A stretch of 64,000 bases of DNA from Thiosocius sp963736445 (GCA_963736445.1 CAVTOY010000009.1:1-64000); one strand, 5' to 3'. Shown: positions 8,533 through 17,604, numbered from the stretch's first letter. Made by a program: numbers and translations. The notes: generated from the letters alone by a model not told the origin.

Positions 8533-10407
8533 ATGGCTGAACTCGATCTACTCTTTCTGCTCGCGGCGATCGCCGTCCCATTGAGCGCGCTGCTGGCGAC
8601 CCGGGCGGCCGGTCGCTGGTTGCTGGTCGCGGCGTACGCCGCACAGCTGGTGCTGCTGATACTGCTGACGCCCGGCGAGAGTGCGCGCAGCACGCTTGGC
8701 TTAACGCTGCTCGGCAATCCGGTCGGCTGGCAGCTCGATGCCCTCGGCTGGTACTTCGCGGTAATCACGGTCGGTACTGCCGGATTCGCGGCCGCCTACG
8801 CGGCTGGCGAATGGGGCAGGATCAACGGCCGCGAGGGCCTGAGCCTGCGCTGGTTATACGGCGGCCTGCAGATCAACGTGCTGGCGATGCTGTTGCTGCT
8901 GTCATCGGCCGATCTGATCTCGCTGTTCATCGGTTGGGAGCTGACCAGCTGGTCAGGCCTGATCCTAATGCTGCTGGCCGGCGGCGAGGCGATCCGCGCG
9001 GCACTGCGTTACATCGTTTACGCACTGGCCGGCGGTATGGCAGTGCTCGCCGCTATGGTCATCACCCATGCCACGATCGGTTCACTGCAGTTTGAGGCAC
9101 TGCAGAGCGCCGCTGCCACGCTCGGCGGGGCCGAGTTGTGGAGCATCACCTTGCTGTTCGTGATTGGCTTCTCGGTCAAGATGGGGACCATGCCATTTCA
9201 TCTATGGCAGGCCCCGGCCTACGCCTACAGCCCCGGGCCGGCCTCGGCCTTCCTCGGCGCCATTTCGGCGCGCATGGGACTGTTCGCAATCGCGTTGGTC
9301 GCGATCAAGCTGCTCGGCGTGGCGCAGCTCGACCAACTGGCCTTCTGGCGGGACATCGCGAATCTGCGCGATCTGCTCGCCTGGATCGCGGTGCTGACCG
9401 CCATCCTGCCGACCTTCGTCGCCATGCGGCAAAACGACGCACGGCTGCTGCTCGGCTGGCACGGCATGGGCCAGGGCGGTTACATGCTGCTCGGACTGAT
9501 ACTCGCGGACAGCCTGGGCAGCGCGGGCGGCCTGCTGCACGTGTTCAATTACGCCACCTACCAGGCGATCCTGCTACTTGCAGTATTCGCGGTGATCTAC
9601 CGCACCGGCACCGCCGATCTCAACCGCCTGGGCGGACTGGTCGCGCGCATGCCGTTGAGCTTCCTCGCGATGCTGGTCGGCATCATCGGCCTGGCCGGCC
9701 TGCCGCCGATGAACGGCTTTGTATCGAAATGGATGATGTACCGCGCGCTGATCGTCGAGGGCGAGCCGCTGCTGTTCGTCGCTACGGTCATCGGCACCCT
9801 TGGCACCGTGCTCAGCGTCTACAAGCTGTTGCACAACACCTTCCTCGGCCAACTGCGGCTGGAGCATGAGACTGTCAAAGAGGCGCCCTGGAGCATGACC
9901 GTGCCGATGCTGGTGTTGTGTGTGGCGGTGTTCATCACCGGCATCATGCCGGGTCTGGTGCTGACGCATGTGGCCGCGGTGCAGCAGGCGATCGGTCTCG
10001 AGCCGGTGAACTTTATCCTTGGCGGCGTGGAATCGCCCGCGGGAAGTCTTGACATGAGATGGGTGACCGGGATCCTGTTCGCCGGATTCGGGATCGGTGC
10101 GCTGCTGTTCTACGGCCTGGGTGGCCGTAGCCGGCGGGTGCACCAGCTCGACAATTACGCGGGCGGCCATTTCCTCAGCGCCGATACGCGCTACCAGTTC
10201 AGCGACAGCTTCTATGCTGGCCTGATGCATCGCATCAGGCCATGGTATCGCGGCAGCTTCGTGTGGCTGGAGTCCTCGCTAGTATCAGCGGTCGGGGCCG
10301 TCAGCATGCTGGCCCGCGGTTTCTTCGAGCAGGCCAACCCGGCGCACTGGGCGCTGATCGGCACAACGGTGGTCATGACCTGGATGATGTGGCATGCACT
10401 GGGCTGA
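8533..10407 (+). CDS. Second MrpA/D-type (NuoL-like) proton-conducting subunit (MbxH'-like)
   Basis: 624-residue member of the NuoL/MrpA/HyfB family. Core helices carry the glutamate (FIGWELTSWSGLILM) and lysine (GFSVKMGTMPFHLWQAP) of the channel. After the 14-helix core there is a C-terminal extension of about 120 residues with a further helix, RRVHQLDNYAGGHF and a final hydrophobic segment, like the tails of group 4 hydrogenase HyfB/CooM subunits. Two antiporter-like subunits in tandem (H and H') are a recognised feature of MBX/MBS operons. It overlaps the NuoH-like gene by 14 nt. Confidence 0.88.
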   Translation: MAELDLLFLLAAIAVPLSALLATRAAGRWLLVAAYAAQLVLLILLTPGESARSTLGLTLLGNPVGWQLDALGWYFAVITVGTAGFAAAYAAGEWGRINGREGLSLRWLYGGLQINVLAMLLLLSSADLISLFIGWELTSWSGLILMLLAGGEAIRAALRYIVYALAGGMAVLAAMVITHATIGSLQFEALQSAAATLGGAELWSITLLFVIGFSVKMGTMPFHLWQAPAYAYSPGPASAFLGAISARMGLFAIALVAIKLLGVAQLDQLAFWRDIANLRDLLAWIAVLTAILPTFVAMRQNDARLLLGWHGMGQGGYMLLGLILADSLGSAGGLLHVFNYATYQAILLLAVFAVIYRTGTADLNRLGGLVARMPLSFLAMLVGIIGLAGLPPMNGFVSKWMMYRALIVEGEPLLFVATVIGTLGTVLSVYKLLHNTFLGQLRLEHETVKEAPWSMTVPMLVLCVAVFITGIMPGLVLTHVAAVQQAIGLEPVNFILGGVESPAGSLDMRWVTGILFAGFGIGALLFYGLGGRSRRVHQLDNYAGGHFLSADTRYQFSDSFYAGLMHRIRPWYRGSFVWLESSLVSAVGAVSMLARGFFEQANPAHWALIGTTVVMTWMMWHALG

Positions 10408-11293
10408 ACTTGCACTCGACCTGACCCTGATGCCCTTGGTGGCGTTCGTCGTCGGGCTGTTCATGGTGCTGATGATGCGCAAAATTGCCGCACGTCTGCA
10501 GCGCCGCGTCGGCCCACCGCTGCTGCAACCTTTTTACGACATCGTAAAGCTGCACAGTAAACACACCCAGACGTCGCACGGCCTGCTGCACGAGATCGGG
10601 ATCGTGATGGCGGTCGGCGGTTATATCGCGGCCGAGACGCTGCTGCCGGTACCCGGCATGAACGGCATCGCCGAGAAGGGCGGCATGATCGTACTGCTCT
10701 ACCTGACGATGATCCCGTCGCTGGGCATGGCCTTGGGCGTCGGCCAGTGTGCGAATCCGAACGGCTCGATCGGCATCTCGCGCGCGCTGACCGCAATGCT
10801 GGCCTACGACATCCCGTTCGTAATCGTCATGGCCGGGGTGGCGATCCACTTCGGCACCACCAACCTGGTCGAGGTGATCGCCCAACAGCAGGCCGGTGGA
10901 TTCGAGACCTGGGGAATTACCCAGATGCCGCTGCTCGCCCTGGCGGGTTTGTTCGCGCTGCAGGGCATGCTCGGCAAGCAACCCTTCGAGATCTATGTCG
11001 CGCCGGCCGAGATCGCGACCGGGCCGATGGTCGAGATGGGCGGCAAGTTCCTCGGCGGCCTGTTCGTGATGCAGTGTTTTCAGCTGTATACCGCCAGCGT
11101 GCTGTACGTGACCTTGTTCCTGGGGGGAGGAGAGAACTGGATAAGCTTCCTCGTCAAGGCCTTCGCCGTGCTGGTGATACCGATGTCACTGGCGTTCCTG
11201 TTCCCTCGCTACCGTACCGAGGACGTGCTGGCGATGATGTGGAAATGGCCCGTGATGCTGGGATTGCTCGGCCTGGTGTTTGTGGGCTCGTGA
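10394..11293 (+). CDS. NuoH / HycD-like membrane subunit (MbxM-like)
   Basis: 299 residues, about eight helices. Family motifs are RRVGPPLLQPFYDIVKLHSK near the N-terminus, GSIGISRALTAMLAYDIPF in the middle and PFEIYVAPAEIATGPMVEMG near residue 200. This subunit anchors the iron-sulfur arm to the membrane in complex I and group 4 hydrogenases and forms the quinone-cavity floor or its equivalent. It begins inside the previous gene, so translation is probably coupled. The next 100 bp before the NuoB-like gene is non-coding. Confidence 0.9.
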   Translation: MHWAELALDLTLMPLVAFVVGLFMVLMMRKIAARLQRRVGPPLLQPFYDIVKLHSKHTQTSHGLLHEIGIVMAVGGYIAAETLLPVPGMNGIAEKGGMIVLLYLTMIPSLGMALGVGQCANPNGSIGISRALTAMLAYDIPFVIVMAGVAIHFGTTNLVEVIAQQQAGGFETWGITQMPLLALAGLFALQGMLGKQPFEIYVAPAEIATGPMVEMGGKFLGGLFVMQCFQLYTASVLYVTLFLGGGENWISFLVKAFAVLVIPMSLAFLFPRYRTEDVLAMMWKWPVMLGLLGLVFVGS

Positions 11294-11396
11294 GATCGGC
11301 TTGGATTACGCTGCGAACAAGACGTCGGGGCCGATTACGCAGCGTATCGCACCCTCAAGGGCTTAGCCTGCAACAACAATTGAAACAGGTATCGTG

Positions 11397-12113
11397 ATGC
11401 AACAGTTTCCGATAAAGGTCGAACAAGCGAATCAGGGCGGCAATATCTTCAGCCGCGTCTTCGACGAGCTGACTGCGTTCTGCCGCTCACGCTCGCTGTT
11501 CATCCTGCATTATTGCACCGGCTGCGGCGCCATCGAGCTGCCGCCGGCGATGACGTCGCGTTTCGACATGGAGCGTCTCGGGATCTCACCCATGGTCTCG
11601 CCGCGCCAGGCCGATATCCTGTTGATTACCGGCTATGTCTCGGTCAAGACGCTCAAGCGCGTGATGCTGACCTACGAGCAGATGGGGTCGCCCAAGTATG
11701 TCATCGGTATCTGCTCGTGCACAGTCAACGGGGGCATGTACTGGCAATCCTATGCGACGGCAAAGAAGCTCAATGACTACATGCCGGTGGATCTTTATAT
11801 AGCCGGTTGCATGCCGCGCCCGGAGGCGGTCATCACCGGTCTGCGCCAACTGATGGACAATATCGCCGCTGGCAAGGCAAACGGTTGGCAGGACTACTAT
11901 CGCCGCTACGACTACTATCTCGGCAATCAGCAGCGATTGTTTGGCGAGACCTGGCAGACGCCGACCGACGTGATCGCCGAGGCCAGACACTACGGCCTAT
12001 TCAGTGACGACACCCTCGGTGCACACACCCGGCTGCTACAACAACACCAGAAGCCACTCGAGGCGTTGAACATGCGTCTAGGTCTGAGCGATGGCGTGAA
12101 GGTGAAATCGTGA
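11397..12113 (+). CDS. NuoB / hydrogenase small-subunit-like protein (MbxJ-like)
   Basis: 238 residues. It binds the N2-type [4Fe-4S] cluster next to the catalytic site. The ligands are visible: CTGC (Cys40, Cys43), GICSC (Cys106 and/or Cys108) and the AGCMPRPEAV block (Cys138). The C-terminus is about 80 residues longer than a minimal NuoB. ATG 11397 is chosen; the adjacent GTG 11394 is an alternative. It overlaps the NuoC-like gene (GTGA), consistent with one complex. Confidence 0.9.
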   Translation: MQQFPIKVEQANQGGNIFSRVFDELTAFCRSRSLFILHYCTGCGAIELPPAMTSRFDMERLGISPMVSPRQADILLITGYVSVKTLKRVMLTYEQMGSPKYVIGICSCTVNGGMYWQSYATAKKLNDYMPVDLYIAGCMPRPEAVITGLRQLMDNIAAGKANGWQDYYRRYDYYLGNQQRLFGETWQTPTDVIAEARHYGLFSDDTLGAHTRLLQQHQKPLEALNMRLGLSDGVKVKS

Positions 12114-12694
12114 GCGATGCCCATCTCCCCGTCGAACGCCTGAGCATCATCCTTGGCGAGGTCAAGGAGGTGCGGGTCAGCCAGCGCGGTGACCGGCGGA
12201 CGCGTCTGGATGTCGCCGCCGACGCCCTGCCCGCGCTGCTGGAGTTGCTGAAAGGTCGCGCCGGTTTTATCCATCTTTCGGCGATCAGCTGCGTGGACTG
12301 GCCCGACGACAACGAGTTCGAGCTGGTCTATCACCTCTGGTCCTACGAGCTCCATCTACTCGTCTCGGCGCATACGCGGATCGCCCGCGAACCCGGTGTG
12401 TATGTGTCGGTGTACGACATTTTTCATCCCGCCGGCTTCTTCGAGCGCGATATCCACGAGATGTATGGCGTGTATTTCGAGGGTTCGCCGGACATGGAGA
12501 AGTTTATCTTGACCGAGTGGGACGGCCCGCCGCCGATGCGCAAGGAGTTCGATAGCGAGGCGTGGGTAAATGACCACTTCGACTGGCAGGACTACCGGCC
12601 GGACTGGCTGGTGGAGTTGGAGCAACAGGGCGGTGGCGTGGTGATCCCGCCGGACGAGCAGCGCTTCAGCCGGAGAGACGCCGATGAGAGCTAA
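12110..12694 (+). CDS. NuoC-like 30-kDa subunit (MbxK-like)
   Basis: 194 residues. It carries the NuoC signature ERDIHEMYGVYFEGSPD and LTEWDGPPPMRKEF. NuoC and NuoD are separate genes here, as in hydrogenase-type complexes, not fused as in many complex I operons. The GTG start at 12110 overlaps the previous stop. An 82-bp gap follows before the large subunit. Confidence 0.9.
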   Translation: MSDAHLPVERLSIILGEVKEVRVSQRGDRRTRLDVAADALPALLELLKGRAGFIHLSAISCVDWPDDNEFELVYHLWSYELHLLVSAHTRIAREPGVYVSVYDIFHPAGFFERDIHEMYGVYFEGSPDMEKFILTEWDGPPPMRKEFDSEAWVNDHFDWQDYRPDWLVELEQQGGGVVIPPDEQRFSRRDADES

Positions 12695-12776
12695 ACATCC
12701 TGGGAGCGGCCGGACAGCGTATCGCACTGCCCCAACAGACCGGACATCGAGACGCTTGGGCCACTGAAGGACTGCG

Positions 12777-13919
12777 ATGCGAGCCGAGAACTACGAAGCC
12801 AGAAACCATCCGCCGAGCAATGAGTTCGAAATCAATTTCGGTCCCAACCATCCCGGCATCGAGGGCAATTACGCCCTCAAGGTGAAGGTGCACGGCGACC
12901 TCGTGGTGGCCGCTCGCGCCGACGGCGGCTATCTGCACCGCGGTTTCGAAAAGCTCATGGAGCAGCGGCTGTGGATCCAGAACATCGCGCTGGTCCCGCG
13001 CATCTGTGTACCCGATCCCGCACCTATGGAGGTCGCCTATTCGATGGCGGTCGAACAGCTGTGCGGGCTCGAGATTCCCGAGCGCGCCCAGTGGCTGCGG
13101 GTGCTGCAGCTGGAGTTATCCCGGCTCGCCGCGCACCTGTTTACCTTCGGTGGCCATGCGGCAACCACCGGAATGTACAGCCCCATGTTCTGGGGCGTCG
13201 CCGATCGCGATCTATTGTTGGATCTCTTCGAAGAGCTGACCGGCGGGCGTGTCTACAGCATCTACAACATCCCAGGCGGTGTGCGGCGCGATATCCCCGA
13301 GGGCTTCCTCGAACGCCTCACTAAGACCTTGGATTATCTTGACTCACGACTTCCCGACTACGACAACCTGCTGTTCACGAATCAGGTATTCGTAACCCGC
13401 GCCAAGGGTGTCGGCGTGATCAGTCAGACCGAGGCGCTGGAATGGAGCGTCACCGGGCCGAATCTGCGCGCCACGGGCTTGGCGTTCGACGTTCGACGCG
13501 ACGACCCCTACCTGGTCTATGACCAGCTCGAATTCGACATACCAATCGAGCACGCCGGAGACGCCTGGGCACGCACACTGGTGCGGCGTGCGGAACTACA
13601 GCAGAGCACGCGCATCCTGCGACAGATCGTCGGGCGCCTGCCCGGCGTGAGCGGACCGATCCGCGCGCCTATCCCCAATCCCTTGGCCTGGCGGGTACCG
13701 GCCGGTGAGGCCTATGTTCGCATCGAGTCGTCGAAAGGCGAACTGGGTTGGTATGTGGTCTCTGACGGCGGCGAAAAGCCCTACCGCGTGCATGTGCGGG
13801 GGCCTTCGTCGATGCATGCGGTACAGGTGCTGGAACATCTGGTCAAAGGCTGCCGGATAGAGGATGTCGCGCAGACCATGTTCTCGCTCGATGCCTGCCC
13901 GCCGGAGGTCGACCGATGA
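12777..13919 (+). CDS. NuoD / hydrogenase large-subunit-like protein with altered nickel ligands (MbxL-like)
   Basis: 380 residues. It matches the large catalytic subunit of group 4 hydrogenases and NuoD: GPNHPGIEGNYALKVKVHGD, then GYLHRGFEKLMEQRLW and AHLFTFGGHA. In [NiFe] hydrogenases, nickel is held by an N-terminal CxxC and a C-terminal CxxC. Here the N-terminal motif is RICVPD (Cys77, Asp80 in the second position) and the C-terminal one is DACPPE (Cys374, Glu377). Each pair keeps its first cysteine and has an acidic residue for the second. A normal NiFe centre is therefore unlikely, but the site is not erased as in NuoD. MBX/MBS large subunits of Thermococcales are also hydrogenase-like with incomplete ligands and act on sulfane sulfur. 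The start is ATG 12777. Confidence 0.88.
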   Translation: MRAENYEARNHPPSNEFEINFGPNHPGIEGNYALKVKVHGDLVVAARADGGYLHRGFEKLMEQRLWIQNIALVPRICVPDPAPMEVAYSMAVEQLCGLEIPERAQWLRVLQLELSRLAAHLFTFGGHAATTGMYSPMFWGVADRDLLLDLFEELTGGRVYSIYNIPGGVRRDIPEGFLERLTKTLDYLDSRLPDYDNLLFTNQVFVTRAKGVGVISQTEALEWSVTGPNLRATGLAFDVRRDDPYLVYDQLEFDIPIEHAGDAWARTLVRRAELQQSTRILRQIVGRLPGVSGPIRAPIPNPLAWRVPAGEAYVRIESSKGELGWYVVSDGGEKPYRVHVRGPSSMHAVQVLEHLVKGCRIEDVAQTMFSLDACPPEVDR

Positions 13920-13992
13920 ACGGCATGGCGATCCATCGCGTGGTATGCAATGAGGGAAAAGACTACACCGGTTCTCTGTCGGAGCCTGAACA

Positions 13993-15828
13993 ATGAGCAA
14001 GATCGATTACGAGAATGCCGGAAGCCTGTTGAATCCGCTCAAGGCGCTGTCGTTCTTCACCCGGCCGGCGGTTACCGAGCCTCTCGAGCCTCGCCTGGCG
14101 GCGCTGCGTTACCGTGGATTTCATCTCAACGACTGGGAGAAATGCATCGGCTGTTCGACCTGCCAGAAGGTGTGCGACAACGCGGCGATCAGCATGGTCA
14201 AGATACCCGCGCTGCAGGAGGATCCGCTCAACGGCGTCCGCAACCTGCGCCCGGCGATCGACTATGGGCGCTGCTGCTGGTGTGCACTATGCGTCGACTT
14301 GTGCCCGACCGGCTCCATCCGCCTGTCACGCGAGTATGTACACACCTGCACCGACGAGGCGCTTTCCAGCTATTTCGTACTGCCGGATCCGAATGGCATC
14401 CACAAGAACCACTTCGGGGAGGGCTGGAGCAAGACGGCCGAGAACGACCTGGTCGACCCGGATCGTCAGCCGATGGGCATGAAGGAGCCCGCCGAGCGAA
14501 TCGGGAACTTCGACGAGATCGTCAGCGGCTACGACAAGCAGCAGGCCATCCTCGAGGCCTCACGGTGCGTGCAATGCGGGATGTGTCACGCGGCGTGCCC
14601 GACACAGATGGATGCGCCCGAGTATATCCGCGCAATCTGGCAGGACGACCTCGAAGAGGCAGTGCGCCAGATCTATAAGACCAACCCGTTCGCCCACACC
14701 TGCGGCCGCGTATGCACCCACCGCTGCGAGACCGCCTGCTCGATCGGGAAACGCGGCGAGCCGATTGCCATCCGTTGGCTGAAGCGATACGCGATGGATG
14801 CCTTCACGCCCGAACAGATCCGCGATATCGTCGGCGGGCCCGCCGGCACAGCGACAGGGCGGAAGATCGCGATTGTCGGGTCCGGGCCAGCCGGCCTGAC
14901 CGCCGCCTTCGATTTGGCGAGGATTGGACATGAGGTAACCGTGTTCGAAGGCCTGGATCGGCCCGGCGGGATGCCGCGCTGGGGGATCCCCGAGTACCGG
15001 CTGCCCTACGAACGCCTGGATGCCGATATAGCAGTGATCGAGGCGATGGGCGTCGAGATCCGCTGCAACACCTGGATCGGTCGCGATATCAGCCTCGCTG
15101 CGCTGCGCGAAGACTACGATGCGGTGATGCTCGCCCTCGGGCTGCAGCTCGGCCGTTCAACACGCATCCCGGGCACCGATCATCCGCGCGTCTACAAGGC
15201 TGTGGATGTGCTGCGCTGGGTCACCGACGGCGGGGCCTTCGAGGTGCCGCGCAGCGCAGTGGTAATCGGCGGCGGCAATGTCGCCATGGACACGGCGCGC
15301 AGCCTCGCCCGGATGCAGAAACAGGCCCATGGCGAGGTGCGGATCACCGTCAGTGCGCTGGAGGACTTCGACCACTTCCTCGCCGATACCGAAGAGGTCG
15401 TGGAATCGGGCGAGGAAGGCATTACCATCCTGGATAGCCGGGGACCACAGGCCTGTATTGTCGAGGACGGCAGACTCGTTGGCCTGAGTACTTTGAAGGT
15501 AGTCTCCATATTCGACGATCAGCATCGTTTCGCACCCAAGTACGACGAGTCCGACCGTCAGCTCCATGAGGGCGATGTGATCATCGAGGCGATCGGTCAG
15601 ACGACAGACACCGATCTGCTGGGAGAGGAGCTCACCGAGGCCTTGGCGTGGAACCGGGGACGGCTGCAGGTAGACGGTGACGGTCATACCTCTGAGCCCT
15701 GGCTGTGGGCCGGGGGCGATATGCTGCACGGTCCCGATGTCGTGCATGCGGTCGCCGACGGACACCGCACAGCACGCAGTATCAACGAGTACCTGACCAC
15801 CGATGTCAGGCAGGAAGACAACAAATGA
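13993..15828 (+). CDS. Fusion of NuoI-like ferredoxin and GltD/NfnB-type FAD-NAD(P) oxidoreductase
   Basis: 611 residues. Residues 1-150: two [4Fe-4S] sites, CIGCSTCQKVC (51-61) and CCWCALCVDLCP (94-105), as in NuoI/MbxN. Residues 175-245: the extra cysteine-rich N-domain of GltD/NfnB (RCVQCGMCHAACP at 181-193 and a cluster of four Cys from 227 to 239). From about 281: FAD-binding AIVGSGPAGLTAA, the family block GGMPRWGIPEYRLP, an NAD(P)-binding fold at AVVIGGGNVAMDTARSLAR, and the closing WAGGDMLHGPDVVHAVADG. It probably lets NAD(P)H, rather than free ferredoxin, exchange electrons with the membrane complex. Its stop overlaps the next start (ATGA). Confidence 0.9.
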   Translation: MSKIDYENAGSLLNPLKALSFFTRPAVTEPLEPRLAALRYRGFHLNDWEKCIGCSTCQKVCDNAAISMVKIPALQEDPLNGVRNLRPAIDYGRCCWCALCVDLCPTGSIRLSREYVHTCTDEALSSYFVLPDPNGIHKNHFGEGWSKTAENDLVDPDRQPMGMKEPAERIGNFDEIVSGYDKQQAILEASRCVQCGMCHAACPTQMDAPEYIRAIWQDDLEEAVRQIYKTNPFAHTCGRVCTHRCETACSIGKRGEPIAIRWLKRYAMDAFTPEQIRDIVGGPAGTATGRKIAIVGSGPAGLTAAFDLARIGHEVTVFEGLDRPGGMPRWGIPEYRLPYERLDADIAVIEAMGVEIRCNTWIGRDISLAALREDYDAVMLALGLQLGRSTRIPGTDHPRVYKAVDVLRWVTDGGAFEVPRSAVVIGGGNVAMDTARSLARMQKQAHGEVRITVSALEDFDHFLADTEEVVESGEEGITILDSRGPQACIVEDGRLVGLSTLKVVSIFDDQHRFAPKYDESDRQLHEGDVIIEAIGQTTDTDLLGEELTEALAWNRGRLQVDGDGHTSEPWLWAGGDMLHGPDVVHAVADGHRTARSINEYLTTDVRQEDNK

Positions 15829-16337
15829 GTCAACACGCTGAAGGGCACGTCAGCGGTCGTGATCGACTGCGCAATAGCACGACGTTGGCGGAGATCCTGA
15901 ATACCGCCACCACCTTCGAACATACGGCACGCGACTTCTATCGCGACCTCGCACCAAAGGTGAGCAAACGAATCCGCTGGCTGGTCGACGAACTGGCTGC
16001 AGAGGAACAACGCCACTTCGACCTCTTGACCGAGCTGACAGCGCGTGACGATCTCGGCGATCAGGTCGCGGCGCGCATCGCCAAGCCCGCGGCCGACCAC
16101 AAGTTCTCCGACTGTATTCACCTGCCCGACCTCGGCGACAGCCCAGACGATCAGGCCGTTCTGCAGTATGCCTTGGGCCGCGAGCATGCCGCGATGGCGC
16201 AATACCGGGAGCTCTCCGAGGCCACCGAACCCGGGCCGATCCACGATCTGTTTCGATTCCTGGCAGATGAAGAGACACAACACAAGGCCGAACTTGAAAA
16301 GCTCTACTACGAGGTAGTGCACAGCGGCGGTGTCTGA
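15825..16337 (+). CDS. Rubrerythrin/ferritin-like diiron protein
   Basis: 170 residues predicted as a four-helix bundle. Two pairs of diiron ligands are visible: the first half has FEHTARDFY and EEQRHFD (ExxH), the second half REHAAMAQYRELSE and DEETQHKAE (ExxxH). There is no C-terminal rubredoxin domain. It overlaps the fusion gene by ATGA, so it is the last cistron of the operon and may protect the iron-sulfur complex from peroxide or oxygen, or be an accessory electron acceptor; which of these cannot be seen. Confidence 0.8.
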   Translation: MSQHAEGHVSGRDRLRNSTTLAEILNTATTFEHTARDFYRDLAPKVSKRIRWLVDELAAEEQRHFDLLTELTARDDLGDQVAARIAKPAADHKFSDCIHLPDLGDSPDDQAVLQYALGREHAAMAQYRELSEATEPGPIHDLFRFLADEETQHKAELEKLYYEVVHSGGV

Positions 16338-16530
16338 GAAACGCCATAATTGATGTCGCGGGCTGCACGCCACTAAATTGTGGCTAACCGCCAGCATTGC
16401 GCCATACTTCCTGCTGTTCCAAACGCCGATACCGGACTGCTGCCTGTCTTGCTGTACTTGCGCCGAGTCCGAAACTCTAACAAGAATCTTATTCTTCTTT
16501 GAGTTTGGCGCAACCACTGCCGGAGGCCTC

Positions 16531-16971
16531 ATGACCTATGTGCTGTTGGCGTTAGGTGTGCTGTTGTTAGCAATGGGTCTGCTGTTCCTTGCTGGCGCAC
16601 GGCGGCATCGACGCATTACGCCACGCCTCCCGTCGCAGCCTATCCGCCTGACGCCGCAGGCCCAGCTTGACAGGCTGCAGGAGTCCGGAAAATTCCGCGG
16701 TGTGCATATTGGATCGCATTGCGCGGCATCGTCGCAGCTGGCCGGTCGCGAGTACTCGTTCGAATCTGCGCCCCGCCTGCCGGTGCAGGGCTGCGATGCG
16801 CGTGTCTGTGAATGTGGCTATATCGGTCTGCCCGAGCGTCGTTCGGTGATCGACCGTCGATCGGGACGCGACCGGCGGGACAGCCTGCGGACCGATTCGC
16901 ACGACCGGCGTGCGCAGAGGCCGCGGCGCGCGGTCGACCTAAACTCCTGGGCGGCGCACCGGCATCTCTGA
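16531..16971 (+). CDS. Conserved small membrane protein with cysteine and RR-rich tail
   Basis: 146 residues from ATG 16531, which has GGAGG 5 nt upstream; the open frame extends further upstream to 16378 but without a better site. One N-terminal helix (YVLLALGVLLLAMGLLFLAG) is followed by a basic cytoplasmic or periplasmic part with FRGVHIGSHCAASSQLAGRE, CECGYIGLPERRS and a repeated RRSGRDRRD motif. I do not know a function. The arginine-rich motif and CxC are conserved-looking, so this is likely a real gene. Confidence 0.6.
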   Translation: MTYVLLALGVLLLAMGLLFLAGARRHRRITPRLPSQPIRLTPQAQLDRLQESGKFRGVHIGSHCAASSQLAGREYSFESAPRLPVQGCDARVCECGYIGLPERRSVIDRRSGRDRRDSLRTDSHDRRAQRPRRAVDLNSWAAHRHL

Positions 16972-17118
16972 ACCGGACGCATCGCGCTATAATCCCTGCG
17001 TAGTGCAGAGATGCACTCTGGCAAGCGCTCGGCGCGTTCCGCATGTCAGTTGCAGAGCGCTGCGTTATCGCGATTGCCGGGCACGGAATGCCGTCTGTTT
17101 GTACGATGTGGAGGCGCC

Positions 17119-17604
17119 ATGTTCATCCCTGAAGACGTATTCGAGAATACCTCCGACGAACTGTCTGCGGTTATCGCCGGCGTACTGGATGATGACGCGC
17201 TGGCACAGCCGGCAACGCTCGCCAGTGTTCGCGAGGCCGTGCTGGCCGAGGTAAAGACCGTCACTGTCCCACTGAATCGTTTTTCTTCCGATGAATGGCA
17301 GGCCGTCGGTGTTGAGATCGATGCCCTGATCGAAGAGTACGGTGCGGATGCGCTGGCGGTCCGTTTCCTCAGACCCTGGGCGAGCGAGCCGCTGCAGCGC
17401 CTGATGGAGGCCGGCCTGGATGAAGAGGGCATATCCAGCCTTGGTGGTCTGTTCGAGGCCGCTGAACGCGGTCTCCTGGCCAGCCTAATCGGCCAGGGCG
17501 AGATCGATGACGACGAGTCGCAGACAGTGATCGCGGAGCTCAAGAACCTGATTGACCGGCATGGCGAAGATGCCTTGGCCGAAGATTTCCTGGGGAGCCC
17601 CTGA
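17119..17604 (+). CDS. Conserved hypothetical acidic protein
   Basis: 161 residues, start ATG 17119 with GGAGG 4 nt upstream. It is acidic and predicted to be entirely helical (LVEYGADALAVRFL-like amphipathic repeats, EEYGADALAVRFL and DRHGEDALAEDFL near both ends, suggesting an internal duplication). No signal peptide, helix in the membrane, or known motif is visible. Function unknown. Confidence 0.65.
   Translation: MFIPEDVFENTSDELSAVIAGVLDDDALAQPATLASVREAVLAEVKTVTVPLNRFSSDEWQAVGVEIDALIEEYGADALAVRFLRPWASEPLQRLMEAGLDEEGISSLGGLFEAAERGLLASLIGQGEIDDDESQTVIAELKNLIDRHGEDALAEDFLGSP

Noticed and set aside
10394..13919. A [NiFe] hydrogenase
   Set aside because: Two of the four nickel-binding cysteines are absent and no maturation genes (hyp) are seen.
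4581..16337. Standard respiratory complex I
   Set aside because: NuoE, F, G, A, J and N are missing and Mrp-type subunits replace them.
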